Assembly (NCBI RefSeq): GCF_000807275.1
Contig: NZ_CP009056.1
Coordinates: 1,303,192-1,367,191 of the forward strand
DNA length: 64,000 nt
Source of the DNA: Frischella perrara
Lineage (GTDB): Bacteria; Pseudomonadota; Gammaproteobacteria; Enterobacterales; Orbaceae
Direction: 5' to 3'
Part shown: piece after piece, positions 26,874-35,849 of the stretch
Numbering within the stretch: position 1 is the stretch's first letter
Layout of the letters: every line of letters starts with the position of its first letter
Notes under the pieces: model-generated
What the model was told of the DNA's origin: nothing
What the model saw: the letters and a program-made list of their open reading frames with translations, nothing else
The model's database searches: none
Made by a program: the position numbers and the translations under genes

Positions 26874-26904
26874 TAAAATAAAAAGGACTTCTTAAAGCCC
26901 TTTT
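26874..26904 (-). terminator. Duplicate yghA terminator in the right arm
   Basis: Exact inverted copy of the yghA terminator at 24907-24937. It follows the truncated yghA fragment on the minus strand. Confidence 0.7.
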
Positions 26905-26949
26905 GTTTTTTAACCTGAATAATAGAGAGTAACGATCTTCGTTCCGATC

Positions 26950-27129
26950 TTAATTAATGTGCATACCACCCGTAACACCAAATGTATCCGCCGTAATATA
27001 ACTCGATTCCTCTGACGCTAAAAATACATATAAACTCGCTAATTCTACCGGCTGACCCGCTCGCATTAATGGAGCTTGTTTTCCAAATTCCGGGATCACC
27101 TCACTTGGTTGACCTCCACAGATTTGTAA
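26950..27129 (-). pseudogene. yghA: yghA 3' fragment (last 60 codons)
   Basis: Minus-strand copy of the final 180 bases of yghA, including the stop codon. It has no start codon or N-terminal domain, so it cannot make the enzyme. It differs from the intact gene at three positions, all synonymous third-position changes (GGG/GGA, GAC/GAT, ATC/ATT). This suggests that the two versions diverged while both were under selection as genes, for example in two strains, rather than after truncation. Confidence 0.92.
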
Positions 27130-27286
27130 TTATAATCAAGACAAAAACTTTATAGGCGATTTAAAAAAATTTTTAATGGAATTATAAATTATTTATTAAT
27201 GTTGTTACCCAACCTTTAATTTTTTTTTGAAAAATGTTAATCTTTACGAAGATAGGCACAATTTAACAATAAGATATATAATCCTA

Positions 27287-28009
27287 ATGCAAAATATTTA
27301 TAAAACCATTCGCAGTAAGAGTTACTCAGTATCATGTGAACTATGTCGCATTGGTCCATCTATTTGCATACCTAAATTACTAAATAACGCTCTTGATACA
27401 GTGGTCAATTGTAAACATGCGGTTTCAAAGGATGAAATTATCGTTAATGAAGGTACTGCTTTAGATAGATTCTATATTATAAATGCTGGCGCATTAAAAA
27501 CCTATATTACTGTCGAAGGTAAGGAGCAAATAAATGGCTTTTATTTACCCGGTGATATTATAGGTTTAGATAGTATTCATTCTTTAAAATATAATTGTTC
27601 AGTTAAAGCATTAACCAATAGCTTAATCTGTGAATTAAAATATGAAGAATTGATGACATTAGTATCACAAAATACTCATGTACGAGATACTTTATTTAAA
27701 TTAATGAGTGAAGATATTCATGACTTTAAGAAGCTAATTTTGTGTTTTTCGCAAAAAAATGCTGAAGAACGAGTTGGAATGTTCATTTATTCTTTATATA
27801 GCAAATATGCCCGTCGGGGTCATGTATCCCTTAATATAAAATTATCGATGAGCCGTAATGACATTGCAAACTACCTAGGGTTAACTATTGAAACGATTAG
27901 TCGTATCTTGACTCGTATGCAGGATTTAAATATTCTAACGGCACGCGGTAAGTATATTACAATTAAAAATCTACCTGCATTAATCAAATTTGCTGAATAT
28001 CACAAGTGA
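27287..28009 (+). CDS. fnr: FNR-family oxygen-responsive transcription regulator
   Basis: Crp/Fnr regulator of 240 residues. The N-terminus has Cys residues in CELCRIGPSIC, that is C-x2-C-x6-C, where E. coli FNR has C-x2-C-x5-C. The fourth cluster Cys (E. coli Cys122) is present in LICEL. An oxygen-labile iron-sulphur cluster is therefore likely. The cyclic-nucleotide-like beta roll follows (NAGALKTYITVEGKEQINGFYLPGDIIGLD), then a dimer helix and the helix-turn-helix DIANYLGLTIETISRILTR. The recognition residues E-x2-S-R match FNR, so TTGAT-N4-ATCAA targets are expected. I chose the ATG at 27287 by alignment; the frame opens upstream at a TTG. Its stop codon lies within a GTGAC-N3-GTCAC palindrome. 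Confidence 0.87.
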   Translation: MQNIYKTIRSKSYSVSCELCRIGPSICIPKLLNNALDTVVNCKHAVSKDEIIVNEGTALDRFYIINAGALKTYITVEGKEQINGFYLPGDIIGLDSIHSLKYNCSVKALTNSLICELKYEELMTLVSQNTHVRDTLFKLMSEDIHDFKKLILCFSQKNAEERVGMFIYSLYSKYARRGHVSLNIKLSMSRNDIANYLGLTIETISRILTRMQDLNILTARGKYITIKNLPALIKFAEYHK

Positions 28010-28018
28010 CAAGGTCAC
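28006..28018. repeat. 13-bp palindrome GTGAC-N3-GTCAC, copy 3
   Basis: GTGACAAGGTCAC overlaps the stop codon of the fnr-like gene and ends 21 bp before the ydgH start. A site here could control ydgH. The symmetric spacing is the same as in the other copies. Confidence 0.5.
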
Positions 28019-28039
28019 AAACAGGGAAATGAATTTTAT

Positions 28040-29152
28040 ATGAAACTAATTAAGACATCTTACATAGCTACATTGTTAGCTACTATGATTGGGGTTGGTA
28101 CTGCCAATGCATCTCAAGAATTAACACCTGAAAAAGCCGATTCACTTCAGTCTTTTAAAGAAATCTCTATTCGAGGATTATTCTATAGTGAATCTGATAG
28201 TGTTAGAGCAATGTCAAAAGCAGCAGATAAACAAGGTGCTGACTACTTTTATATTACGAGTACCAATGTAGCTCCAAGTAATGATGGATTAAGAATTGTT
28301 TATGCAAAATTATATAAAGCAGATGCAAAACCAGTTGATAAGACAGTAGAAAATTTCCGACAATTTAATGGTGTACTTGAATATCCAAAAGATACCGCTA
28401 TTCATTATGAACCTTATGACATAATAAGATTACGTGGATACTTCCCTACTCAAGTTGAATTAAATAATGCTGTTGCTAAAGCCGCATCTAAAAAAGATGC
28501 TTATGCTTTTTTTATAGATAGATTAGTTGAAGTTAATGGTGGAAATAAACAAATTACTGCATATTTATTTAAAAAAGATGCTGCTGAAAGAAAACTTCAA
28601 CCTGAAAATGCGATTCCTTATGATTCAGAAGCGGGTCAATTAGCTTTAGCTCAAGGGGGCGAAGCTGCAATGCAGGTAGAACGCCCAGGATATTATTCGT
28701 CATCAGCATTTAATGAACAATTTTATTCTAAAAAATTCAATAATTCAGTAATTGAAGATGTTAAGCAAGAACCAAATGTTAAAAAAGAACAAGCTGTAGA
28801 GAAAAACCAAACAATTGTGACTAATAACAATAAACCGGTCGCTTCTACAACTTTGGTCACCCCTACCCCATCTACGAATAATCAATTAGTAATTCCTCAA
28901 GTAAAAAGCTCTCGTTACACTGTAACGTTGCCAGATGGAACAAAAATTGAAGAACTTAATGATGGAACTGCGGCTAAAATGGTAGCATTTGATACAATTA
29001 AAATTAGAGGTTATTTTGTAACAGCACAAGAAATTTCTTATAAAGCTGGTAAGAAAGCAGCAGAAAATGGAGCTAAATATTTCCATATATCTCGAATTGC
29101 ACAAGATTCAAAAGGACCAAATAAAACAATTTATATTGATCTTTATCGTTAA
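28040..29152 (+). CDS. ydgH: Periplasmic YdgH family protein with three BhsA/McbA-like (DUF1471) domains
   Basis: Secreted protein of 370 residues (E. coli YdgH is 314). A signal peptide covers residues 1-24, ending ANA. Three copies of the small BhsA/McbA fold can be read: about 36-95 (FKEISIRGLFYSESDSVRAM), 118-178 (PYDIIRLRGYFPTQVELNNA) and 300-370 (FDTIKIRGYFVTAQEISYKAG), each with a KAA..KGA.YF.I pattern. The RYTVTLPDGTKIEELNDGTAAKMV segment is nearly the same as in E. coli. The spacer between domains 2 and 3 is longer and rich in Lys, Asn, Pro and Thr. Function is unknown; relatives are tied to stress and biofilm. The start lies 31 bp after the fnr-like gene. Confidence 0.9.
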   Translation: MKLIKTSYIATLLATMIGVGTANASQELTPEKADSLQSFKEISIRGLFYSESDSVRAMSKAADKQGADYFYITSTNVAPSNDGLRIVYAKLYKADAKPVDKTVENFRQFNGVLEYPKDTAIHYEPYDIIRLRGYFPTQVELNNAVAKAASKKDAYAFFIDRLVEVNGGNKQITAYLFKKDAAERKLQPENAIPYDSEAGQLALAQGGEAAMQVERPGYYSSSAFNEQFYSKKFNNSVIEDVKQEPNVKKEQAVEKNQTIVTNNNKPVASTTLVTPTPSTNNQLVIPQVKSSRYTVTLPDGTKIEELNDGTAAKMVAFDTIKIRGYFVTAQEISYKAGKKAAENGAKYFHISRIAQDSKGPNKTIYIDLYR

Positions 29153-29182
29153 CGCTATAAATATCGATTTAATAAATTAAAT

Positions 29183-29213
29183 AAAAGAAGAGGATCACCC
29201 TCTTCTTTTTATT
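29183..29213. terminator. Bidirectional terminator between ydgH and hrpA
   Basis: Perfect 11-bp stem AAAAGAAGAGG / CCTCTTCTTTT, 5-base loop, T-rich on both strands. The hrpA stop codon (29209-29211) overlaps its edge. Confidence 0.85.
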
Positions 29214-32200
29214 TCTCTAGTTCATCAAAAATTTGGTTAATCCGTTTTTCAGAAATTGGATATGGTGTGCCAAGTTGTTGGGCAAAAAGGTTAACTCTTA
29301 ATTCCTCAATCATCCAACGTATTTGCTGAATTTTATTTTCTTGTCCTTTATATAAATTGCTATTTTTTTTGAGAAATAAATAGCGTTGCGTTACTCTTTC
29401 AACAATTATCAAATTATTACGATCTTTGTTAGGATCTATTAATAATTTTTCAATGCGTTTTTCTATTGCCTGTAAATAACGATACAGATCAGGTAATCGT
29501 TGATAACCAATATCACAGACAAACCCTTTATATATTAAATTAGATAATTGTTGTTTAATATCAGCAAATGCTAAAGCCTGATTTAAATCAACTCGACCTT
29601 TCAGCTTTTTATTGATTTGATAATTTAACGTTAATATTTTTTCTAGTTGTTGTGCAATATCGACGACTAATTCATTGATATTACTTTTCACTTTTTCTAA
29701 TAAAGGCGGGAATAAATGTTGTTCATAAATAATACCTTCAGATTTTTGCTGAATTAAATAATCTATTCCACAAAAAATACAATCATCGATTAGGTCATTA
29801 ATTTTGCCAAATGGATTAAAGTACAAACCTAATTTTGCTTTATTAGGAAGTTTCTCATGTAAATATTTAATCGGTGATGGAATATTCAAATAAATTAATC
29901 GCCTAATTCCCGATAACATTAATTGAGATTGGTCATAGGGATTGTCGACTAATTTTATTGCAACGCTATTACCTTCATCAATTAAAGTTGGATAAGCCTT
30001 GATTGTATAATTCTTTTTTCTTTGCTCATAAATAACAGGAATATCCCCAAAATCCCAATTAGTTAATTCTTGTTTTTCTATATCACTGTCAGTATGTTGA
30101 GTAACTTGTTGAAGAGCAGATTGAACTTGATCTTTCAATTGCTGTTTGATTTGATTCAAATCTTTACCAGCTAAAATCGTTTTATTATTATCATTAACTA
30201 TATTAAATGTTATTTTCAGATAATCATCAACTAATGCTAATTGCCAGTTTTCACGATTTATTATGACGCCCGTCATTCTTTTAAACTCCTTTTCAAGAGT
30301 TACTAATAAATCTTCCTCACCAGGTTTGACTCTTTCCAGAAAAGCTTTGGCATAATTTGGTGCGGGCACTAAATTTCGCCGTAATGATTTAGGTAGGGAC
30401 TTTATTAACGATATGATTAAGTCTTGACGAAAGCCGGGAACTTGCCATTGAAAAATAGTATCGTTGTCGATTTGATTTAAAACAGAAACCGGTATTGTAA
30501 CCGTGACACCGTCACGTGCACCACCAATGTCAAAATGGTAACTTATTTTTAGTTTGATATTGTTATAAATCCAGTAATCTGGATAATCTTCAGTAGTTAC
30601 TTTATTAGCATTAGGATTAATTAAGGTTTGTTTATCAAATAACAAATAATCTGGGTTTGTAAGATGCTCTTTTTTCCACCAACTATCAAAATGTTTGGTT
30701 GAAATGACAGTATGAGGTATTTTTTGATCGTAAAATTGAAATAATGTATCAACATCGACTAAGATATCTTGTCGCCTTGATTTATGTTCGAGTGTTTCAA
30801 CTTCTTTAATGAGTTTCTGATTTTTGAGATAGAAATCATATTTAGCATCCCACTCCCCTTCTACTAAGGCATGACGAATAAATAGTTCACGACTCAACAC
30901 AGGATCAATGTCGCTGTAATTGACCAAACGATTATTAACAATTGGTAAACCAAATAGTGTGACTTTTTCATTGGCAATAGTCGTTCCTTGCTTTTTAGAC
31001 CAATGCGGTTCGTGATACTGTTTTTTTATTAAATGTTTAGCTAAAGGTTCAATCCACTCAACTTCAATTTTAGCAACATTTCGACCCCATAGTTTTGCTG
31101 TTTCAACTAACTCATTGGCCATACACCATTTAGGCGAGTTTTTAAATAAGCTAGAACCCGGGAAAATAGCAAATTTCATATTTCTAGGACCAAGATATTC
31201 AAATTTATCAATTTCTTTCATCCCAATATGAGATAATAAACCACTTAAAATTGATGTATGTATAGCTTGATAATCACTGTCATGATTATTAATTGGAAAA
31301 TTGAGTTGCTTTATAGTTTGTCTAATTTGCGTATAAATATCTTGCCATTCTTTAATTCTTAAGTAATTTAGGAACTCCTTCCGGCATAATTGACGAAATT
31401 GATTATTTGTTAATGCTTTTTGTTGTTCTTCAATATATCTCCATAAATTTAAATAACTTATGAAATCTGAATTTTTATCTGCAAAGCGTTGATGTTTTTG
31501 ATCTGAAGCTTGTTGTTTGTCAAAAGGTCTTTCCCTAGGATCCTGTATAGACAGTGCAGCAGTTATAATCATTATTTCTTTCACGCTTGCATGTTTACGA
31601 GATTCAACTAGCATACGAGCAAAACGAGGATCAATAGGCAATTGTGCTAACATCCGCCCTATTTTGGTTAAATGATAATGATTTTTCTTAGTATAAATTG
31701 CACCCAATTCTTCTAATAAACGGCTACCATCTTTTATATGCTTTTTTTCAGGCGATTCGATAAATGGAAATGCAGCTAAATTACCAAGATTTAATGCAAT
31801 CATTTGTAAAATAACTGATGCTAAATTTGTCCGTAGAATTTCAGGTTCAGTAAATAAAGGTCGATTTAGAAAATCTTGTTCATCATATAAACGTATACAA
31901 ATTCCATCTGAGGTTCGTCCACAACGACCTTTACGTTGATTCGCTGATGCTTGAGATATTGCTTCTATCGGTAAACGTTGAACTTTTGTGCGATAACTAT
32001 AACGGCTAATTCTTGCCATTCCTGGATCAATCACAAATTTTATGCCAGGCACTGTTAATGAAGTTTCAGCGACGTTAGTTGATAAAATAATGCGTCTACC
32101 ATTATGTGGGCGAAATATACGATTTTGTTCAGCACTTGAAAGACGAGCATATAAAGGAATAATTTCTGTATGGAATAGGTTTAATTTAGACAGAACATCG

Positions 32201-33135
32201 GCCAAATCTCGTATTTCTCGTTCACCTGTCAAAAAAATCAGAATATCACCACGATTATCTTCCATTGACAATTCATCAATTGCATTAATAATCCCTTGAA
32301 AATCATCATAATTATTTTCATCATCTTTCATAATAGGTCGATAACGAACTTCAACAGGATAAGTTCTACCCGATACTTCTATGATAGGTGCATGATTAAA
32401 ATGACGAGAGAAACGCTCAACATCAATTGTTGCTGAAGTAATAATAACTTTTAAATCAGGTCTTTTAGGTAAAATTTGCTTTAAATAACCTAAAATAAAA
32501 TCAATATTGAGACTTCTTTCATGGGCTTCATCAATAATAATCGTATCATATTGAGTTAATAACCGATCATTTTGGATTTCGGCTAACAATATACCGTCGG
32601 TCATCAGTTTTATTAGCGATGAATCTTTAACATTATCATTAAATCTGACTTTATATCCGACGATATCTCCTAATTCAGAGTTCAATTCCTCAGCAATACG
32701 AACGGCAACAGATCGGGCTGCAAGTCTTCTTGGTTGCGTATGACCAATAAACCCTTTGACACCGAGTCCTAGCTCTAAACAAATTTTTGGTATTTGTGTC
32801 GTTTTTCCAGAACCTGTTTCGCCTGCAATAATGACAACTTGATTATCATTTATAGCTTTATATATATCGGCTTTTTTTTGAGTTACTGGTAATTCTTCTG
32901 GATAACTAATTCTATTAGGTACCTTATGTAGTCGAATAAGATAATCATTGTGCGCAATTTCTATGCGAGATTTAACTGATAGTAAATCGGCTTCGCTCGC
33001 TAATTTCCTTTTAGATAAATCAGATAATTCTTTGATAAATTTCACTTTTTCCTTAATAGTGACAGTATCTAACTTATCAAATAATTCTTGTATTTGCTGA
33101 GAATTAAGCATATTTTGTAATAAAGTTAATTTCAT
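29209..33135 (-). CDS. hrpA: ATP-dependent RNA helicase HrpA (DEAH box)
   Basis: Large DEAH/RHA helicase, about 1308 residues (E. coli 1300). It acts on RNA; E. coli HrpA takes part in fimbrial mRNA processing and in rescuing stalled or collided ribosomes. Walker A is GETGSGKTT (105-113), the DEAH box is at 202-205, SAT is in ITSATI, and motif VI is QRKGRCGR. The helicase core is followed by HA2, OB-fold and the long DUF3418 C-terminus typical of bacterial HrpA. I chose the ATG at 33133-33135; a TTG lies four codons upstream, and MLNSQQIQEL at 33111 is another option. It is divergent from hslJ. Confidence 0.95.
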   Translation of the reverse strand: MKLTLLQNMLNSQQIQELFDKLDTVTIKEKVKFIKELSDLSKRKLASEADLLSVKSRIEIAHNDYLIRLHKVPNRISYPEELPVTQKKADIYKAINDNQVVIIAGETGSGKTTQIPKICLELGLGVKGFIGHTQPRRLAARSVAVRIAEELNSELGDIVGYKVRFNDNVKDSSLIKLMTDGILLAEIQNDRLLTQYDTIIIDEAHERSLNIDFILGYLKQILPKRPDLKVIITSATIDVERFSRHFNHAPIIEVSGRTYPVEVRYRPIMKDDENNYDDFQGIINAIDELSMEDNRGDILIFLTGEREIRDLADVLSKLNLFHTEIIPLYARLSSAEQNRIFRPHNGRRIILSTNVAETSLTVPGIKFVIDPGMARISRYSYRTKVQRLPIEAISQASANQRKGRCGRTSDGICIRLYDEQDFLNRPLFTEPEILRTNLASVILQMIALNLGNLAAFPFIESPEKKHIKDGSRLLEELGAIYTKKNHYHLTKIGRMLAQLPIDPRFARMLVESRKHASVKEIMIITAALSIQDPRERPFDKQQASDQKHQRFADKNSDFISYLNLWRYIEEQQKALTNNQFRQLCRKEFLNYLRIKEWQDIYTQIRQTIKQLNFPINNHDSDYQAIHTSILSGLLSHIGMKEIDKFEYLGPRNMKFAIFPGSSLFKNSPKWCMANELVETAKLWGRNVAKIEVEWIEPLAKHLIKKQYHEPHWSKKQGTTIANEKVTLFGLPIVNNRLVNYSDIDPVLSRELFIRHALVEGEWDAKYDFYLKNQKLIKEVETLEHKSRRQDILVDVDTLFQFYDQKIPHTVISTKHFDSWWKKEHLTNPDYLLFDKQTLINPNANKVTTEDYPDYWIYNNIKLKISYHFDIGGARDGVTVTIPVSVLNQIDNDTIFQWQVPGFRQDLIISLIKSLPKSLRRNLVPAPNYAKAFLERVKPGEEDLLVTLEKEFKRMTGVIINRENWQLALVDDYLKITFNIVNDNNKTILAGKDLNQIKQQLKDQVQSALQQVTQHTDSDIEKQELTNWDFGDIPVIYEQRKKNYTIKAYPTLIDEGNSVAIKLVDNPYDQSQLMLSGIRRLIYLNIPSPIKYLHEKLPNKAKLGLYFNPFGKINDLIDDCIFCGIDYLIQQKSEGIIYEQHLFPPLLEKVKSNINELVVDIAQQLEKILTLNYQINKKLKGRVDLNQALAFADIKQQLSNLIYKGFVCDIGYQRLPDLYRYLQAIEKRIEKLLIDPNKDRNNLIIVERVTQRYLFLKKNSNLYKGQENKIQQIRWMIEELRVNLFAQQLGTPYPISEKRINQIFDELEK

Positions 33136-33263
33136 GAAAATCTTCAATTAGTTATGTATTATAGCAAAATTTAAAGATTTTAAAAAAAACTATTACTTAG
33201 TTATGATTTTAATCATAATGACAAGAATATAGTGTTTTGTACCGACAAATGAGGAGTAAATGT

Positions 33264-33704
33264 ATGAAAAATGTATTTTATTTATTAATGATATTAACTG
33301 GAACAATATTATTAAGCGGATGTGACGATAAAGATAAAACCGATATTATGAAAGAAGAGCTGCAACACCATCGTTTTTTACTAGTTAAGGCTAATGGTGA
33401 AAATATTGCACCTGAAAAACAAGCTTTTATTGAATTTAGTGAAAAATTAACTTTTAATGGAAAAATGTGCAATACTTTTTTTGGAGAAGCGTCTTTAAAT
33501 AAAGATACGATAACCAGTAAAAACTTATCTTCTACACAAAAATATTGTAGTGATGATCAACAACTTAATAAACTTGATGGTATTGTCAGCGATTTATTTA
33601 CTTATGGGGCTAAAGTCAAAATTAAACATGATTATGATACAACTTATTTAGAATTATCAAATAAGAGTAATGAACTACATTTTGAAGTTAAAGATTTAAT
33701 GTAG
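33264..33704 (+). CDS. hslJ: META-domain lipoprotein HslJ
   Basis: Small outer-envelope lipoprotein of 146 residues with lipobox LLSGC. The META/HslJ domain has LQHHRFLLVKANGENI, FSEKLTFNGKMCNTFFGEA, the second conserved Cys in TQKYCSDDQQLNKLD, and LHFEVKDLM at the end, very like E. coli HslJ. HslJ is heat-inducible and linked to novobiocin resistance in E. coli; its molecular function is not settled. I chose the ATG at 33264 with GAGGAG about 9 bases upstream, rather than upstream in-frame starts. Confidence 0.9.
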   Translation: MKNVFYLLMILTGTILLSGCDDKDKTDIMKEELQHHRFLLVKANGENIAPEKQAFIEFSEKLTFNGKMCNTFFGEASLNKDTITSKNLSSTQKYCSDDQQLNKLDGIVSDLFTYGAKVKIKHDYDTTYLELSNKSNELHFEVKDLM

Positions 33705-33717
33705 TAATCTTCAAATT

Positions 33718-33750
33718 AAAGGGAGCAATGCTGTTTTTTAAGCTCCCTTT
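33718..33750 (+). terminator. Hairpin after hslJ
   Basis: Stem AAAGGGAGC / GCTCCCTTT with a T-rich loop, 14 bp after hslJ. The trailing T-run is only three bases, so efficiency is doubtful. Confidence 0.6.
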
Positions 33751-34118
33751 AGCACAAAAATTGATAAATTAAAATGATGTGAAACCAGATATTAACCTTA
33801 TCTATTTTTTAATATTATTCCTAATGTTAATATTAAAAACATCTTACTTTAGCACCATATAAATCATAAAATTCTTTATAAAAAAAAATGTTGCGATATA
33901 ATATAGCCAACGATTAAAATGGTTTATGAGTTCAACTTGTGAGTATATTATCATTAAAAAATACAGGTAACTTTAACAATATTGTTTTAACTTTGTTTTT
34001 ATTATTCAAGAAACCATAATCTATTTATACCAATGCTTTGCCATTGGTTTTTTTATTTCCGATTTAAAATATTCCACTAATTTTTATTTTTAACATTAAC
34101 TTAACAGCAGATATTAAT
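33751..34118 (+). promoter_or_regulatory. Long pykF leader region with internal terminator
   Basis: About 370 bp of noncoding DNA. A TATAAT box lies at 33897-33902 (the -35 is poor), followed about 125 bp later by a clear terminator (34029-34054), and pykF starts 64 bp after that. Transcription from this box would give a leader RNA of roughly 145 nt, either an attenuated pykF leader or a free small RNA. I see no open frame in it. Confidence 0.45.
34029..34054 (+). terminator. Intrinsic terminator 64 bp upstream of pykF
   Basis: Stem ACCAATG / CATTGGT with a 6-base loop, followed by seven T. Since hslJ already has a hairpin near its stop, this one more likely ends a separate leader or small RNA. 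Confidence 0.75.
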
Positions 34119-35528
34119 ATGAAAAAAACTAAAATTGTATGTACGATAGGACCGAAATCAGAATCTAAAGAGATGCTAACTAAACTTTTAAATGCAGGTA
34201 TGAATGTCATGCGTTTAAATTTCTCTCATGGTGATTATAATGAACACGGAAATCGTATCAAAAATTTACGTGAAGTAATGCAAGAAACCGGGCTAAAAGC
34301 GGCGATTATGTTAGATACTAAAGGCCCTGAAATCCGTACTATTAAACTTGAAGGCGGTAATGACGTATCTTTAGTTGCAGGACAAACGTTTACTTTTACT
34401 ACCGATAAATCAGTTGTTGGTAACTCACAACGTGTTGCTGTGACCTATGAAGGTTTCGCTGAAGATTTAAGTGTAGGTAATCGTGTTTTAGTTGATGATG
34501 GGCTGATTGCGATGGAAGTTACCGAAATTAAAGGTAACGAAGTTGTTTGTAAAGTATTAAATAATGGTGACTTAGGTGAAAATAAAGGTGTTAATTTACC
34601 AAATGTCTCTATCAAATTACCTGCATTAGCCGAAAAAGATAAACAAGATCTTATTTTTGGTTGCGAACAAGGTGTTGATTTCATTGCAGCTTCTTTTATT
34701 CGTAAACGTTCAGATGTGGAAGACATCCGTAAACATTTAGCAACACATGGTGGCGAAGATATTAAAATTATTTCTAAAATTGAAAACCAAGAAGGTTTAG
34801 ACAATTTTGATGAAATTCTTGATGCATCTGATGGTATTATGGTCGCTCGTGGTGATTTAGGTGTTGAAATACCGGTTGAAGAAGTTATTTTTGCTCAAAA
34901 AATGATGATCAAAAAATGTGTCAGAGCATCTAAACCAGTTATTACTGCGACACAAATGCTTGATTCAATGATCAAAAACCCTCGCCCTACTCGTGCTGAA
35001 GCCGGTGATGTTGCAAATGCAATATTAGATGGAACTGACGCAGTTATGCTTTCAGGTGAGAGTGCTAAAGGTAAATATCCTTTAGAAACAGTACAAGTTA
35101 TGGCAACAATTTGCCAACGTACAGATAAAACAATTTCTGCATCTTTAGAACTGCAAGCTCTTGAAAAACTCAGAATTACAGCAGCTGTTTGTTGTGGCGC
35201 AGTTGAGATTGCTGAAAGATTGAATGCTCCTCTAATTATTGTTGCAACAAGAAGTGGTAAATCAGCTCGTGAAGTTCGTCATTACTTCCCGAAAGCAAAA
35301 ATCTTGGCGTTATCTTCTAGCCAAAAAACAATCAATCAATTACTATTAAGTAAAGGTGTTGAGCCTATCTTAATCGATTCTATTAACTCTACTGATGATT
35401 TCTATCGTTTAGGTAAAGAAATGGCCGTTAAGTTAGGTTATGTGAAATCTGGCGATATCGTCGTAATGGTTTCTGGTGCGCTAGTTCCCAGTGGTACAAC
35501 TAATACAACTTCCGTCCACCGTGTATAG
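34119..35528 (+). CDS. pykF: Pyruvate kinase I
   Basis: Last step of glycolysis: phosphoenolpyruvate + ADP to pyruvate + ATP, in the cytoplasm. The 469 residues are the PykF length (470 in E. coli) with near-identical segments. These include [16 protein letters not shown] at the start, [18 protein letters not shown], the B domain (about 70-168), active-site [29 protein letters not shown] and TATQMLDSM. The C-terminal domain should bind fructose 1,6-bisphosphate, as in type I enzymes. Ribosome-binding sequence upstream is weak. A strong terminator follows. Confidence 0.97.
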   Translation: MKKTKIVCTIGPKSESKEMLTKLLNAGMNVMRLNFSHGDYNEHGNRIKNLREVMQETGLKAAIMLDTKGPEIRTIKLEGGNDVSLVAGQTFTFTTDKSVVGNSQRVAVTYEGFAEDLSVGNRVLVDDGLIAMEVTEIKGNEVVCKVLNNGDLGENKGVNLPNVSIKLPALAEKDKQDLIFGCEQGVDFIAASFIRKRSDVEDIRKHLATHGGEDIKIISKIENQEGLDNFDEILDASDGIMVARGDLGVEIPVEEVIFAQKMMIKKCVRASKPVITATQMLDSMIKNPRPTRAEAGDVANAILDGTDAVMLSGESAKGKYPLETVQVMATICQRTDKTISASLELQALEKLRITAAVCCGAVEIAERLNAPLIIVATRSGKSAREVRHYFPKAKILALSSSQKTINQLLLSKGVEPILIDSINSTDDFYRLGKEMAVKLGYVKSGDIVVMVSGALVPSGTTNTTSVHRV

Positions 35529-35562
35529 TTAATTGATAACTTCAATTTGATTAAGTTTATTA

Positions 35563-35590
35563 AAAACCCGATGATTCCATCGGGTTTTTT
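35563..35590 (+). terminator. Rho-independent terminator of pykF
   Basis: Stem AAACCCGATG / CATCGGGTTT, 4-base loop, T-run of six, about 35 bp after the pykF stop. Confidence 0.93.
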
Positions 35591-35652
35591 ATCTTTGATA
35601 AATACATTCTTCTATAGTTATATATGTTTCTAAATATGATTATTCGCAATTC

Positions 35653-35691
35653 AATTGTTTAATTTTAGTTGTTTCTTAAAATTAAACAATT
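35653..35691. repeat. 15-bp perfect inverted repeat in the ppk upstream region
   Basis: AATTGTTTAATTTTA pairs with TAAAATTAAACAATT around a 9-base loop, about 160 bp before ppk. There is no T-run. It could be a cruciform or regulator site in the 320-bp pykF-ppk gap, which otherwise shows only the pykF terminator and presumably the ppk promoter. Confidence 0.5.
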
Positions 35692-35849
35692 AACTGAAAC
35701 AAAAATTAGTTAATCTCATTTATTATTGACCAGATATTATTATCAGGTGATTTTGTTTTTTTTAATCACAATAATGTGCAAAATCAATTAATTTAAGTAT
35801 AATCATTAATCATCAAAGTATATGATTGTGAGGCTAATCTAAAATTAAT

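Larger units (their letters stand above)
26354..27129 (-). repeat. Right arm of 776-bp inverted repeat at the terminus
   Basis: Reverse-complement partner of 24682-25457. It starts on the XerC-type half site TTATGCGAAG and ends inside a copy of yghA, where homology stops abruptly at 27129. It contains the second dif (26662-26689), a copy of the yghA terminator (26874-26904) and the yghA fragment. Beyond 27129 the sequence is unrelated to the yghA coding region. Confidence 0.95.

Noticed and set aside
24682-27129. The inverted repeat as a pure assembly artefact.
   Set aside because: The arms differ at ten positions with a structured distribution, and the core between them is unique; an artefact should give identical copies. 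Long reads would still be decisive.
24682-27129. The inverted repeat as an insertion sequence or composite transposon.
   Set aside because: No transposase frame, no IS-type terminal repeats, and the arms contain host yghA and dif sequence.
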